64,000 nt of DNA, taken from SIG603 sp964370635. GTDB lineage: Bacteria; Bacillota; Clostridia; Oscillospirales; Acutalibacteraceae. Each line of letters starts with the position of its first letter. Position 1 is the first letter of the stretch. The position numbers and the translations under genes were made by a program. Under the pieces are notes generated by a model. The model saw only the letters and a list, made by a program, of their open reading frames with translations. It was not told the origin of the DNA and searched no databases. Below are positions 1 to 8,053 of the stretch, piece by piece. The DNA lies in contig CAYJJU010000008.1 in the NCBI GenBank assembly GCA_964370635.1, positions 41,687 to 105,686 of the forward strand, given 5' to 3'.

Positions 1-8
1 AAGAAATC

Positions 9-299
9 ATGTCGATGCCAGACAGTAATGCATTAATTAGTATTTTATATAAATATTGTGAGTCAATCAAGTTTGTGTCATCTGAAAAATCATGTCACAA
101 TGAAGAGAAATACTGGGTTTCAATTGGGCTATCTCCTGAAGAAGTGAAATTGTTCAAACAAGAAGGGCTTTTTGATGAAGATTTGAACACTTACGAATTT
201 ATCCTTCAGATAGCTGAACTAGAAACACCAGAAAAAGTAATGGAACTATACAAAAGGTTTTATGTACCATTTAAGGACAAATTTAAGAGGGATAGGTAA
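9..299 (+). CDS. hypothetical protein (possibly 5'-partial)
   Basis: This gives 96 residues from the first ATG, but the frame is open to the left edge of the window, so the true N-terminus may lie outside. The protein is acidic and probably all-helical, with no signal peptide or membrane segment. I recognise no family. It sits in the AT-rich island that also carries the defence cassette, and a hairpin terminator follows at 388-426. The function is unknown. Confidence 0.5.
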   Translation: MSMPDSNALISILYKYCESIKFVSSEKSCHNEEKYWVSIGLSPEEVKLFKQEGLFDEDLNTYEFILQIAELETPEKVMELYKRFYVPFKDKFKRDR

Positions 300-387
300 T
301 TTCTAATAATTTAACAAAGTGAAAATAAGATCAGTATAAAAATCAGATAAGTATCGAAAATTTAAACGTGAAAACCTATTATAAACC

Positions 388-426
388 AAAAAGAGATAGC
401 AGAAAAAACTGCTATCTCCTTTTTAT
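388..426. terminator. intrinsic terminator, probably bidirectional
   Basis: A perfect 10-bp stem (393-402 with 409-418) encloses an A6 loop. It is flanked by an A-run on the left and CTTTTT on the right, so it can stop transcription on either strand. It closes the unit containing the first ORF. Confidence 0.8.
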
Positions 427-1049
427 AAATTCTCAAGTTAGAAAAAGCATATTGTATTATATTAGTTGCAGTAATTTTAAATAATATCCACTCTCAAAAT
501 TGCCATATCTTTTCTATTGGTATAGTAAATGAGAACTATAGATAGTTTAATATTATTATAATTTGGTGCATAATAATTTGTAATAAATTGCCACAATATG
601 AGTTTTTAGCAATTTGAATTTTAACTTAAATAAAAGAAGGTTAAATGTGACAAGGTATCAAGGGAAAGAAACAGTTTAGCATTTTTTTCTCAAGAGGTTT
701 AGATTTTACTTTTAAGTCAGTGCAGATTTATTCGAGAATTTATATAGTTAAATATAAATTGTGTCATATTCAAGATAGAATGAACCTAGTAAATTAATAA
801 AATATTAAATTGGAATGCTTTAGTTGTTGATAGGAAAATCTATAGAAGTTTATATAAACGCACTTAAGAATCTATGGGGAAACTCAAACGAATAAAAAAC
901 AACAGTTGAATTTAGCGGAAGTCATTCAAATGCAACTTAAATTGTTTAAATGCATGGTGTTTTTGCCTTGTGGATAAGCTGAAATTTATTTAAATAACAA
1001 AATACAGGATTGTATTTTGAAAAATGATTATATAATTGGAGTTTGAAAT
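427..1049. other. AT-rich non-coding stretch upstream of the radical SAM gene
   Basis: No long ORF, tRNA or clear promoter pair is visible in these roughly 620 bases. The only coding-like item is a 15-codon ORF at 930-977 with an upstream GGAAG. The composition matches the rest of the island, so it may hold degraded mobile-element DNA. Confidence 0.5.
930..977 (+). CDS. possible 15-residue peptide ORF upstream of radical SAM gene
   Basis: ATG at 930 is preceded by GGAAG (916-920) at a plausible distance and encodes MQLKLFKCMVFLPCG, with two cysteines. It lies 72 bases before the radical SAM gene. Small precursor peptides often precede radical SAM maturases, which is why it is listed. A 15-codon ORF can easily arise by chance in AT-rich DNA, and no leader/core organisation is evident. 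Confidence 0.15.
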   Translation: MQLKLFKCMVFLPCG

Positions 1050-1892
1050 ATGGAATTACATTACTATTTTATTAACGGCTTTAGGATAATGAGCCGCTAT
1101 TTTAAAAATCTGTTTAGTGAAACAAAATATCCTTTTTTGTTAACAATTCTTTTGACATCTAAATGTACAAATTTTAGTATATGCGAGTATTGCTGGCGGC
1201 CTAAAAAAACTTGGAGTCAAGACGATATTAGTCTAGAAAAAATAAGTAAACTATTAAAAGAAAAAATACCTATGGTGTTATTATCGGGAGGTGAACCTAC
1301 ATTGCATCCCGACTTTAAAGAAATTGTTAATTCATTTGAAAAAATTAATACTACTATTTTTATTTTGTCTAATGGAAAAAATTATAAGTTAATCTCTGAG
1401 TCCATTACAAACAAGACGACAACAAATGTAATGTTATCAATAACAACCTATGATACCAAAGAAAAAATTAAAGAAACAAGAAATGCTTTTGATTATTTGC
1501 AGAATCAAGGAATAAAAGTATATTTGAATATCCCAATAGATGTTAATAGTTCTGATTTGTCTTTTTTCACTGATGATGTAATAGCTGTTTTGAAAATGGC
1601 GAAAAGGGTGTATATTACTCCATTTACTCGAGATGTGTGTGAATTGTCAGATGAAAAATATGATGAAATTAAACGTTTTAAGAATTATATTTCAAAAAAA
1701 ATTGGAGTAGAAAAAATAGTATGTTCATCAAAAATTAAATTGATATCAAAAAAAATATATAGTTATTTTGCATGGCTAATTGATTGTAAATTTGATGATT
1801 GTAGTGCTTTCCCATTTCGTGCTACCATGTTGGAAAATGGTGAAATTGTAAATTGTATAAAGAAAGGAAACTCTAAAAATGAAGCTATTTAA
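1050..1892 (+). CDS. radical SAM domain protein with CX5CX2C cluster motif
   Basis: Residues about 35-200 form a radical SAM half-barrel. The strand TILLTSKC leads into CTNFSICEYC (about residues 39-48), which would bind the 4Fe-4S cluster, and SGGEPTLHPDF is the SAM-binding GGE motif. The cysteine spacing is CX5CX2C rather than the usual CX3CX2C. Three further cysteines near the C-terminus (DCKFDDC and VNC) could bind an auxiliary cluster or metal. GGAG stands at 1038-1041; a second ATG at 1089 is possible. The gene overlaps the following membrane protein gene by 14 nt, implying joint translation. The substrate is unknown; a peptide or cofactor maturase is one option. Confidence 0.8.
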   Translation: MELHYYFINGFRIMSRYFKNLFSETKYPFLLTILLTSKCTNFSICEYCWRPKKTWSQDDISLEKISKLLKEKIPMVLLSGGEPTLHPDFKEIVNSFEKINTTIFILSNGKNYKLISESITNKTTTNVMLSITTYDTKEKIKETRNAFDYLQNQGIKVYLNIPIDVNSSDLSFFTDDVIAVLKMAKRVYITPFTRDVCELSDEKYDEIKRFKNYISKKIGVEKIVCSSKIKLISKKIYSYFAWLIDCKFDDCSAFPFRATMLENGEIVNCIKKGNSKNEAI

Positions 1893-2532
1893 AAGTGTTT
1901 TAGGATTGCTCTCAGCCCCTTTGTTGATATTGTTTGCTCCTATAGTATTAATATACTGTGGTTGCACTAGTCTTATGGATATTATTAAGGGAAAATATGA
2001 AAGAGAGAAAACTACAATTAAGAAAGATATAAAATTGGATACACAATCTTACATTCCTTCACTAAATGATAATATAGAAAATAGTGCAGGTTCGATATTG
2101 TATAAAGTTATTGGAGGAATGGCTTTAGTAATTACTTTTTTAACTATTTTTATTGAGAAAATACCTGTAATAATACTGTTAATAGTGGGTTCTGTAATTT
2201 TATTAATATTTTTCATTATTTCTCTTGTCTTGGGTTGTAGGCGTATAGTAAGTTATCGTGTATGGTTAAATCGCAAAAATGATCGCATAAAGAAATTGTT
2301 GCGAACAGTCGACAAAGAAGATGATATGAGAAAAGCAGAAAATCTAATAAATAATGGACAAACTATGAGCTTTCTCTCTAGTTATCCCGAACTTTTCCTT
2401 AAGTTATCACCTCCTCGCCTGTGGAATAGTATTTATACAACAAGAGCATATGTTTTTTTCAGTGCATTTGCCATTGTTTTTTTACTTTTTTTCTTATATT
2501 CAATCACTGTTATAAATTATAATTTATGGTAA
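1879..2532 (+). CDS. membrane protein of unknown function, paired with radical SAM protein
   Basis: This 217-residue protein has about four hydrophobic segments: one at the N-terminus (about 8-30), two adjacent ones in the middle (about 75-117) and one at the C-terminus (about 190-212). Between them are charged cytoplasmic-looking stretches rich in Lys and Arg. The start ATG lies inside the end of the radical SAM gene, behind AAGAAAGG. No family is recognised. The overlap suggests it works with the radical SAM protein, for example as a membrane partner or substrate carrier, but that is inference. Confidence 0.65.
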   Translation: MKLFKSVLGLLSAPLLILFAPIVLIYCGCTSLMDIIKGKYEREKTTIKKDIKLDTQSYIPSLNDNIENSAGSILYKVIGGMALVITFLTIFIEKIPVIILLIVGSVILLIFFIISLVLGCRRIVSYRVWLNRKNDRIKKLLRTVDKEDDMRKAENLINNGQTMSFLSSYPELFLKLSPPRLWNSIYTTRAYVFFSAFAIVFLLFFLYSITVINYNLW

Positions 2533-2738
2533 TAAATTAATTATCTTTTTTCTACATGTTTTCCATTAAAAAATGAAACGCTGTATTGTATATTCTGTTA
2601 AATTTTTTTGAGAGATTGAGTCACAAAATCTTTGATTAAAGAGTCGGTTAGATAATAAGATGTTATATAAAATTTACACAATTATATATAACCATAAAAT
2701 TATTGAAAAAATATGTGAGGTATGGTAGAGTAATAATA

Positions 2739-2752
2739 AAACTTATAAGTTT
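2739..2752. promoter_or_regulatory. 14-bp palindrome, possible operator for the defence cassette
   Basis: AAACTTATAAGTTT is a perfect palindrome in the leader of the kwaA-kwaB-SIR2 unit. Such sites often bind dimeric repressors, but no repressor gene is visible nearby and AT-rich DNA makes chance palindromes likely. Confidence 0.25.
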
Positions 2753-2768
2753 ATAGCAATTACAACTT

Positions 2769-2891
2769 TTGACTGGAAAGATAGCAAGAAGCGGTATAAA
2801 AAGCAGATGGAATGCTACTTGGTACAAGGTGTTGGATTTAGTAGATGTTATAAGTGAAACGATGGAGAATGCTAAAGAGTATCAGAAATGA
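2769..2891 (+). pseudogene. possible 3' remnant of a gene
   Basis: An open frame of 40 codons from a TTG reads as plausible protein (it includes KVLDLVDVISETMENAKEYQ) and ends at TGA 2889-2891. The frame is closed just upstream and there is no ribosome binding site. It looks like the surviving C-terminal tail of a deleted gene, but could also be a chance ORF. Confidence 0.25.
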
Positions 2892-2929
2892 TAAAAGATA
2901 CAATATCAAATTTATAGGAGGTTGTATTT

Positions 2930-3520
2930 ATGGGTGATAGAAAAGAACCAACTTTGCACAAATTAGAGTTTTATATATTGTCACTTTGGTTGTTGTTTAT
3001 TCTTGTAATTGTACTAACGGTAGATATACCCATATGTTTCGGCGATAATGCCCAGTTTATTGGTTGGAAAAATTTAATTATGCGTAATATAATGCCATCA
3101 ATTTCTATTGGTTTTCTAATCCTTACTTATATTATTTATCGTCATATAAAATATATTTTTAAAGGAACGACTGCACTACCATATACCATTACAGAGATTA
3201 ATGATAAAAGTTATAATCAAATGTCTTTTTTGACAACATATATTATACCGTTGATTTGTTTAAACCTTAGTAATGCGAGATACCAACTCGTTGTTTTAAT
3301 TATGGTTGTTGCAATAGGTGCTATCTTTTTAAAAATGAAACTATATCTAGGGAATCCTACTTTGTTATTGATGGGATTTAATTTATATGAAATCAAGGTG
3401 AAAGGTAAAAATTCTCATATAGTGGTTATATCTAAACAAAAACTTAAAGTTGGAAAAATGATACATTGGATAAGACTTGATGAAAATACATGGTATGTAA
3501 AGGAGCGAATAGATGGATAA
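2930..3520 (+). CDS. kwaA: KwaA-like membrane protein (Kiwa anti-phage system)
   Basis: This is a 196-residue integral membrane protein with about four transmembrane segments and a short cytoplasmic C-terminal domain. The segment after the second helix pair (SFLTTYIIPLIC, then GNPTLLLMGFNLYEIKVKG) follows the pattern I associate with KwaA. The length also fits KwaA, and the partner directly downstream has the hallmarks of KwaB. In Kiwa, KwaA senses phage attack at the inner membrane and works with KwaB. The start is supported by AGGAGG about 9 nt upstream. The call rests on pattern memory plus context; an alternative is an unrelated four-helix membrane protein. Confidence 0.75.
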   Translation: MGDRKEPTLHKLEFYILSLWLLFILVIVLTVDIPICFGDNAQFIGWKNLIMRNIMPSISIGFLILTYIIYRHIKYIFKGTTALPYTITEINDKSYNQMSFLTTYIIPLICLNLSNARYQLVVLIMVVAIGAIFLKMKLYLGNPTLLLMGFNLYEIKVKGKNSHIVVISKQKLKVGKMIHWIRLDENTWYVKERIDG

Positions 3521-4490
3521 AGATGATTTAATAGAAATATTAAAAGAAGTTGTGGAAATTAATACAGCACAGTTGTTTTTTGTACTTAAATCTAGAGAGA
3601 ATTATTCTATAAAGTTGGTCGATTTAGAAAATGAAGAAACTCAATTAAGTGTTGCGGATATGTTTGGTGAATATATAATAAATAATATAATAAATAATGA
3701 TGATTTATCTTTATGTAGTATTTCTACTGACGACGAGAGAGAGAATGCGGTATACCTATATGACTACGATGAGTATTCTGATGAATTGGCGTTAGTTAAC
3801 AACTTTAGGATAATTGAACCAGATACTGATGATCCTAAAGTAGCATTTGAAAAATTCAATTTTAGAACAGATGACTTAGCTAAAATTTATGGTTTTTTGG
3901 TATGCTACGGCAGTATGGAAAAGAATGCTGTCTTATTTAAAAAATTTTACCCAATTTCACTTATTAAAAGAGAAACTTATTTGTTAGGAGCAGTCAAAAG
4001 TAGTAGTAGGTTTAAAAAGATTGAAGAGGATGATATACTACGATTAAATGGGAAATTTGAACTTTTTAAAATAAGAGATAAGCTTTTCATATTGGATATC
4101 AAATGCATAGAAAACAATTTGAAATTTAAAAAAAGAGTTGAAAAAGATGCCAATGCACTCATATCTGATATCAATAATATTGATATCTTAGAAAATATTG
4201 ATGCAATAGCGGATTTAAAAGACGACAATACAACTTTAAGAAAGTTAGCTAAAGCTTCCAAAAATTCTCCGATTTTAAATACCAAAAAGAGTAGGGAAGA
4301 TATCATGAGTTTTATAAAAGCTGATGACAAAATAAAGAGCAAGTTTAGATATACGGATGATGGCACACAAATAATACTTGATACAAAAAAATCAAAACTT
4401 GAGTTTTTGAAATTGCTTCAAGATTCGTTTTTGAACTCAGGCTTGACGAATATACTATATGATGTTAAGACTAAAGATGCTATACGATAG
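3513..4490 (+). CDS. kwaB: KwaB-like protein, DUF4868 family (Kiwa anti-phage system)
   Basis: This is a 325-residue soluble protein. The N-terminal half is acidic and mixed alpha/beta. The middle has the FKKFYPISLIKRE and LRLNGKFELFKIRDKLFIL features typical of the DUF4868/KwaB family, followed by a helical C-terminal part. KwaB is the cytosolic, DNA-binding effector partner of KwaA. Its ATG lies inside the last codons of kwaA (8-nt overlap) behind AAGGAG, so the two are translationally coupled. A SIR2-domain gene follows after 38 nt. The two-gene order and sizes match Kiwa loci. Confidence 0.8.
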   Translation: MDKDDLIEILKEVVEINTAQLFFVLKSRENYSIKLVDLENEETQLSVADMFGEYIINNIINNDDLSLCSISTDDERENAVYLYDYDEYSDELALVNNFRIIEPDTDDPKVAFEKFNFRTDDLAKIYGFLVCYGSMEKNAVLFKKFYPISLIKRETYLLGAVKSSSRFKKIEEDDILRLNGKFELFKIRDKLFILDIKCIENNLKFKKRVEKDANALISDINNIDILENIDAIADLKDDNTTLRKLAKASKNSPILNTKKSREDIMSFIKADDKIKSKFRYTDDGTQIILDTKKSKLEFLKLLQDSFLNSGLTNILYDVKTKDAIR

Positions 4491-4528
4491 AAGTATGAGG
4501 TGCTAAGCTGTATCATGAAACTAAACGT

Positions 4529-7363
4529 TTGATTAAAAAGGCCATGTTAGAAAATAAATTAGTGGTATTTGTTGGAGCGGGGGTATCTTTCAATTCTGGA
4601 ATACCCTTATGGGAAGAGGCGGTTGAGAAAATAAAGGTAAATCTAGAATCAGAGTTTGATAGCGAAAAAGACTATCTTAAAATTCCACAGTTTTACTACA
4701 ATTCACGAGGATTTAAAGAATACAACGAACTTATGAAAGATATTTTTTCGTATGTAGATAAAGAGCCAAATAATTTACATCGAAAAATATTTGAGTTAAA
4801 GCCATCTCATATTATAACGACCAATTATGATGATTTTTTAGAAAGAGTAGCTGATGAAAATGGTGAATTTTTAGAATTAGTTGAAAGAGATACCGATATT
4901 CCATATGCAAAAAATGATCGATTGCTTATAAAAATGCATGGAGGTTTTAAGCATGATAATTATGTTTTAAGAGAAGATGATTACCTTAATTACTCAAACA
5001 ATTTCAAATTGACAGAAACTTTAATTAAATCTTTTGTAGCTCGTTATACTGTTTTATTTGTAGGGTATTCATTTAATGACCCTGATACCAAACAAATAAT
5101 TAATTGGGTAAAGAATTCGTTGGGTGATGATTTCCAAAGAGCTTATATGATTTTAGCAGATAAAAAGTATAACCAAACTTTATGTGATTATTATAAAAAT
5201 TTGGGAGTTAACTTAATATTTGCGGAAAAATGCTTATGTAATAAGTTTATTGATAGTAATGATGGTATTTTTAAAAACACTATTGCATGTTTAGATTATT
5301 TTATCAAAAATGATAGTATAGAAGATTTGGCACAAAAGTTATACATGGAATTGAAACAATATGAAAATCTTAATTTCTTAAAACTATCATACATATCAAA
5401 TGCTTTTAATGTAACTAATAGTAATTGGCAAGCAAGAATTGAAGTAAATACACTTGTTTTTAGGAATGCTGATGGATTCAACTTTTACAAAAGTTTAATG
5501 GATGGTGATAATCCATATGCTAAAAAAATAATAAATATCTTATCCAAAAGTCAACTTTTTTATATAGTGCTAAACCCTAGTTCAGGCGATAAAGAAGAAA
5601 ATATATTGGAAATAAAGTCCACAAAAGAATTGCCTGTTAATGCTGAGTTTTGGAAGCTTATTAAAGAAATGGATTATATAAATTTAAAGAATACTGTAGA
5701 AAACATTGATATTTATGATGCTAAACTTCCGTTAAACACTAAATTTGAGGTAGCATACTTTTACTACAAAACAAATAATATGAAAAAAGCTTCTAATATT
5801 TTAGGAGAGATATCAAAGTTGTGCAAAAAACAAAAAAATTATTTATGGCATTTTATTACAGAATTTGATATCAAACATGTTTATAGGCAACATTGGAGGT
5901 CGTTTGATAGGGATAGTCCAAGCCGAAATCTACAAGAAATAATTTTTAAGTATAACTTATATTCTGATAAGAATAACTTTTTACTTGATATATCTAACTT
6001 TAGTCTCTTTCACAATGCGTATTATAATGCGAACGAAATACTAAAAAAGATAGCTGATGATAATGTTACTTCAGGTATTCAAGAGGTTCATAGATTAGAA
6101 CATTATGTAATGGATATATATAATTTTATGATATCAAATTATTTGATGATAGAAAAATTTTCTGATGTAAAGAGCATTTTTAAAGCCTGCTTTAATGGTT
6201 GTTTAATTTCTCATTTTACCCCTGTGCATAATAAGCAAGGATTTTTAGGATTTAACACACAAAGTTATGCTATAGAAAAAATGTCTGAATTTTCAATTTT
6301 TTGTGCAGTTGAATATTGTGACTACAAGCCATTAAAAAGCCTATTTAGTGAGTATGTTGAAAAATATATGACACTTGATACAGATGCTATTAGTTTATTA
6401 ATTGATAGAACAAAAAATTATCGTAATGCTTATGATGCAAAGATAATTAATTTTTATGAAAATAGCACACTTAATAAAATTATTTTTATTGCATCTAAAT
6501 CTATATTTCAAAAAGAAAAATTCAGCGTATTGTTCGACGAATTTTTGGAAATTCTTAATAAAGGATATTTTGATAGAGAATTTATTACACTATTAAACAA
6601 TTTTATTGTCAATGTTGCAAATAGAGATTTAGATATAGTTGAAGAAAATCAATTAAAAAAATTGGTGAATACAATAATTAATATAAATTTATCACATACG
6701 AATCAATCTAGTGTTTATGACTACAATAGATTAAATTCGTTGTTTAAAAATGCAATGTCACTACTAAAAGAATTAAAATCAAGTATTATATTTGGTAAGG
6801 TTATTGTCGATAAATTGATTTCTGGTGTAGGTGATTTGCAGTTTGTATGCATATTTGATTTCTGTGATAAGGATGCAAAAAAAATAATCAAGTCATACAT
6901 AAATAAGCACATAGTTTCAGATACAAAAATGTATTTAGAAGCACTTCATTTGAATATTATAAAACCCAAAGAAGAAGTTGAAGAAATTATTCTATCAACT
7001 TTAAAAACGTTACGAAATAATCAAGATTCAGCGATGGAAGTTTATCCTAATCCTTATGAAACAGTACTAAATGAGGTTACAAACTTAAAGATAAATAATA
7101 ATCTGATTCAAGTTGATAAATTTACGCCTTTTTTGTCTGAAAGTCCAAATGTATTTAACTTTTTAAGTAATATGGAAACTTTTGATTATGATAAATTTGA
7201 TTTAAATTGGGTAGTAGAATTTGGATTTAGTAAGCGGCTATTAAAATCAATTTCAGAAAATTTAGTTGCAAAAGTAAAGATTGCAGAAAAGTTCAAAAAG
7301 AAACATAACGCAATTGGATTAAGCAAATCAGAATTAGACACATATTTCACATATTTTTTTTAA
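4529..7363 (+). CDS. SIR2-domain protein with long helical C-terminus, probable NAD+-consuming defence effector
   Basis: Residues about 8-250 form a SIR2-like NAD-binding fold: FVGAGVS is the nucleotide-binding GAG motif, TTNYDDFLE carries the conserved Asn and Asp, MHGG the catalytic-type His, and VGYSFNDPD the late loop. The remaining roughly 690 residues are helical and AT-biased with no recognisable ATPase motif, resembling the sensor halves of DSR-type proteins. Defence SIR2 proteins typically deplete NAD+ on infection. The coordinate is the first TTG; the frame is open back to 4499. CTG at 4508 lies 7 nt after GAGG (4497-4500) and would add seven residues that fit the family's usual lead-in, while ATG 4544 is a shorter option. 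It follows kwaB by 38 nt, so co-transcription is likely. Confidence 0.85.
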   Translation: MIKKAMLENKLVVFVGAGVSFNSGIPLWEEAVEKIKVNLESEFDSEKDYLKIPQFYYNSRGFKEYNELMKDIFSYVDKEPNNLHRKIFELKPSHIITTNYDDFLERVADENGEFLELVERDTDIPYAKNDRLLIKMHGGFKHDNYVLREDDYLNYSNNFKLTETLIKSFVARYTVLFVGYSFNDPDTKQIINWVKNSLGDDFQRAYMILADKKYNQTLCDYYKNLGVNLIFAEKCLCNKFIDSNDGIFKNTIACLDYFIKNDSIEDLAQKLYMELKQYENLNFLKLSYISNAFNVTNSNWQARIEVNTLVFRNADGFNFYKSLMDGDNPYAKKIINILSKSQLFYIVLNPSSGDKEENILEIKSTKELPVNAEFWKLIKEMDYINLKNTVENIDIYDAKLPLNTKFEVAYFYYKTNNMKKASNILGEISKLCKKQKNYLWHFITEFDIKHVYRQHWRSFDRDSPSRNLQEIIFKYNLYSDKNNFLLDISNFSLFHNAYYNANEILKKIADDNVTSGIQEVHRLEHYVMDIYNFMISNYLMIEKFSDVKSIFKACFNGCLISHFTPVHNKQGFLGFNTQSYAIEKMSEFSIFCAVEYCDYKPLKSLFSEYVEKYMTLDTDAISLLIDRTKNYRNAYDAKIINFYENSTLNKIIFIASKSIFQKEKFSVLFDEFLEILNKGYFDREFITLLNNFIVNVANRDLDIVEENQLKKLVNTIININLSHTNQSSVYDYNRLNSLFKNAMSLLKELKSSIIFGKVIVDKLISGVGDLQFVCIFDFCDKDAKKIIKSYINKHIVSDTKMYLEALHLNIIKPKEEVEEIILSTLKTLRNNQDSAMEVYPNPYETVLNEVTNLKINNNLIQVDKFTPFLSESPNVFNFLSNMETFDYDKFDLNWVVEFGFSKRLLKSISENLVAKVKIAEKFKKKHNAIGLSKSELDTYFTYFF

Positions 7364-7692
7364 TTACCTTAATATCTCACAAACGCTTTAAGAGTTATTA
7401 TTCCGATTCGGCAGTTTTGTGCTTTTTCAAGACTCAGTTTCAACGTTGGGATCCTTAAGTAATGTTCTTTATCACCTATATCGATACGAACAAAATAACA
7501 GACGCAGGAGTTGCCATTTTTTGAGGATGAGATCTTCAGTGAATGATATATAGAAGTTCGAATTTTATCACATAATTCAGTAAATATTACGCGTCAAACT
7601 GAAAACCTCTGCCAGTGACATTGAGCAAAATTGAGCAAAGATAAAAATGTGTAAGGAAATCTGTAATTTTCCGTAGCTTTCCTATACACACG
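7364..7692. other. right end of the genomic island
   Basis: This stretch lies between the SIR2 gene and the tRNA-Asn fragment. It contains a 74-codon open frame without a start on the minus strand (7369-7593) and tandem 10-bp direct repeats TTGAGCAAAA/TTGAGCAAAG at 7621-7640. The repeats could be arm-type recombinase sites next to the attachment site. No integrase gene is visible inside the window. Confidence 0.45.
7369..7593 (-). pseudogene. possible 5'-truncated gene remnant at the island end
   Basis: The minus strand is open for 74 codons between a TGA at 7596-7594 and a TAA at 7371-7369. It has no ATG, GTG or TTG and no ribosome binding site. The reading is protein-like (for example GDKEHYLRIPTLKLSLEKAQ). 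I read it as the tail of a gene broken during island rearrangement, but chance cannot be excluded. Confidence 0.25.
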
Positions 7693-7750
7693 CTAGAGCA
7701 TGCGGCTGTTAACCGCAGGGTCGTTGGTTCAAGTCCAACAGGGGGAGCCA
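7693..7750 (+). pseudogene. 3' fragment of tRNA-Asn (GTT), probable attachment site of the island
   Basis: From 7694 the sequence matches a tRNA from the end of the D-loop onward: D-stem half GAGC, anticodon arm TGCGG-CTGTTAA-CCGCA with anticodon GTT, T-arm GTTGG-TTCAAGT-CCAAC, acceptor strand AGGGGGA, discriminator G and encoded CCA (7748-7750). The matching 5' acceptor strand TCCCCCT and normal D-arm are absent upstream. A tRNA fragment retaining only its 3' part is the classic product of site-specific integration into a tRNA gene, so this should be the distal att site and the intact tRNA-Asn should lie left of the window. Confidence 0.8.
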
Positions 7751-7752
7751 CA

Positions 7753-7779
7753 AAAGCTGACGTTTTGTCAGCTTTTTTT
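7753..7779 (+). terminator. intrinsic terminator after the tRNA-Asn fragment
   Basis: The stem AAAGCTGAC / GTCAGCTTT has a short T-rich loop and is followed by a T-run. It begins directly after the CCA and is probably the original tRNA terminator carried on the chromosomal side of the junction. Confidence 0.8.
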
Positions 7780-8053
7780 GTATTTTTTACTCTTGCAGTT
7801 CATTTGTTAACAGTATCTTAAGCGTATGTTCATTGACTTTCATGGGCTTAAGTGATATAATTATTGATGTTTTTAGAAAAGGTGGTACTAGTTTGAAACA
7901 AGTTCAAACTAAACTAATTTATATGCACCGCACAGCTTCGGTTTCACCGAATGTGCGATTAATGCTCTTATCATTCCTTATGCTTCGCATGACAAGAGCC
8001 GCATATCTTATTAAATTTTATGCCGATGCGAAGCGGCGGAATGGATCATTATA
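7780..8053. other. non-coding junction region with inverted repeats
   Basis: Two inverted repeats stand out: TAGTTTGAA (7890-7898) against TTCAAACTA (7904-7912), operator-like; and GCTTCGCAT (7982-7990) against ATGCGAAGC (8026-8034), which can form a large stem-loop. An open frame runs through part of the region but reads as low-complexity non-protein and ignores the repeats, so I do not call it a gene. Confidence 0.4.
7890..7912. repeat. 9-bp inverted repeat, possible operator
   Basis: Perfect arms TAGTTTGAA and TTCAAACTA are separated by 5 bases, a geometry typical of dimeric helix-turn-helix repressor sites. It lies about 140 bases upstream of the first lipoprotein gene. No regulator is adjacent. 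Confidence 0.3.

Larger units (their letters stand above)
2533..2929. other. intergenic region before the Kiwa-like cassette
   Basis: This is AT-rich DNA. A 14-bp perfect palindrome (AAACTTATAAGTTT, 2739-2752) may be an operator. A 40-codon open frame at 2769-2891 looks like the tail of a lost gene. A clear ribosome binding site (AGGAGG at about 2915-2920) serves the downstream gene. No convincing -35/-10 pair was identified. Confidence 0.45.

Noticed and set aside
7671..7750. A complete tRNA-Asn with the 5' part beginning near 7671
   Set aside because: The 5' acceptor would need mostly G-T pairs plus a mismatch and a 16-base D-loop. The sequence does not match tRNA-Asn before the D-stem 3' half, so a 3' fragment is the better reading.
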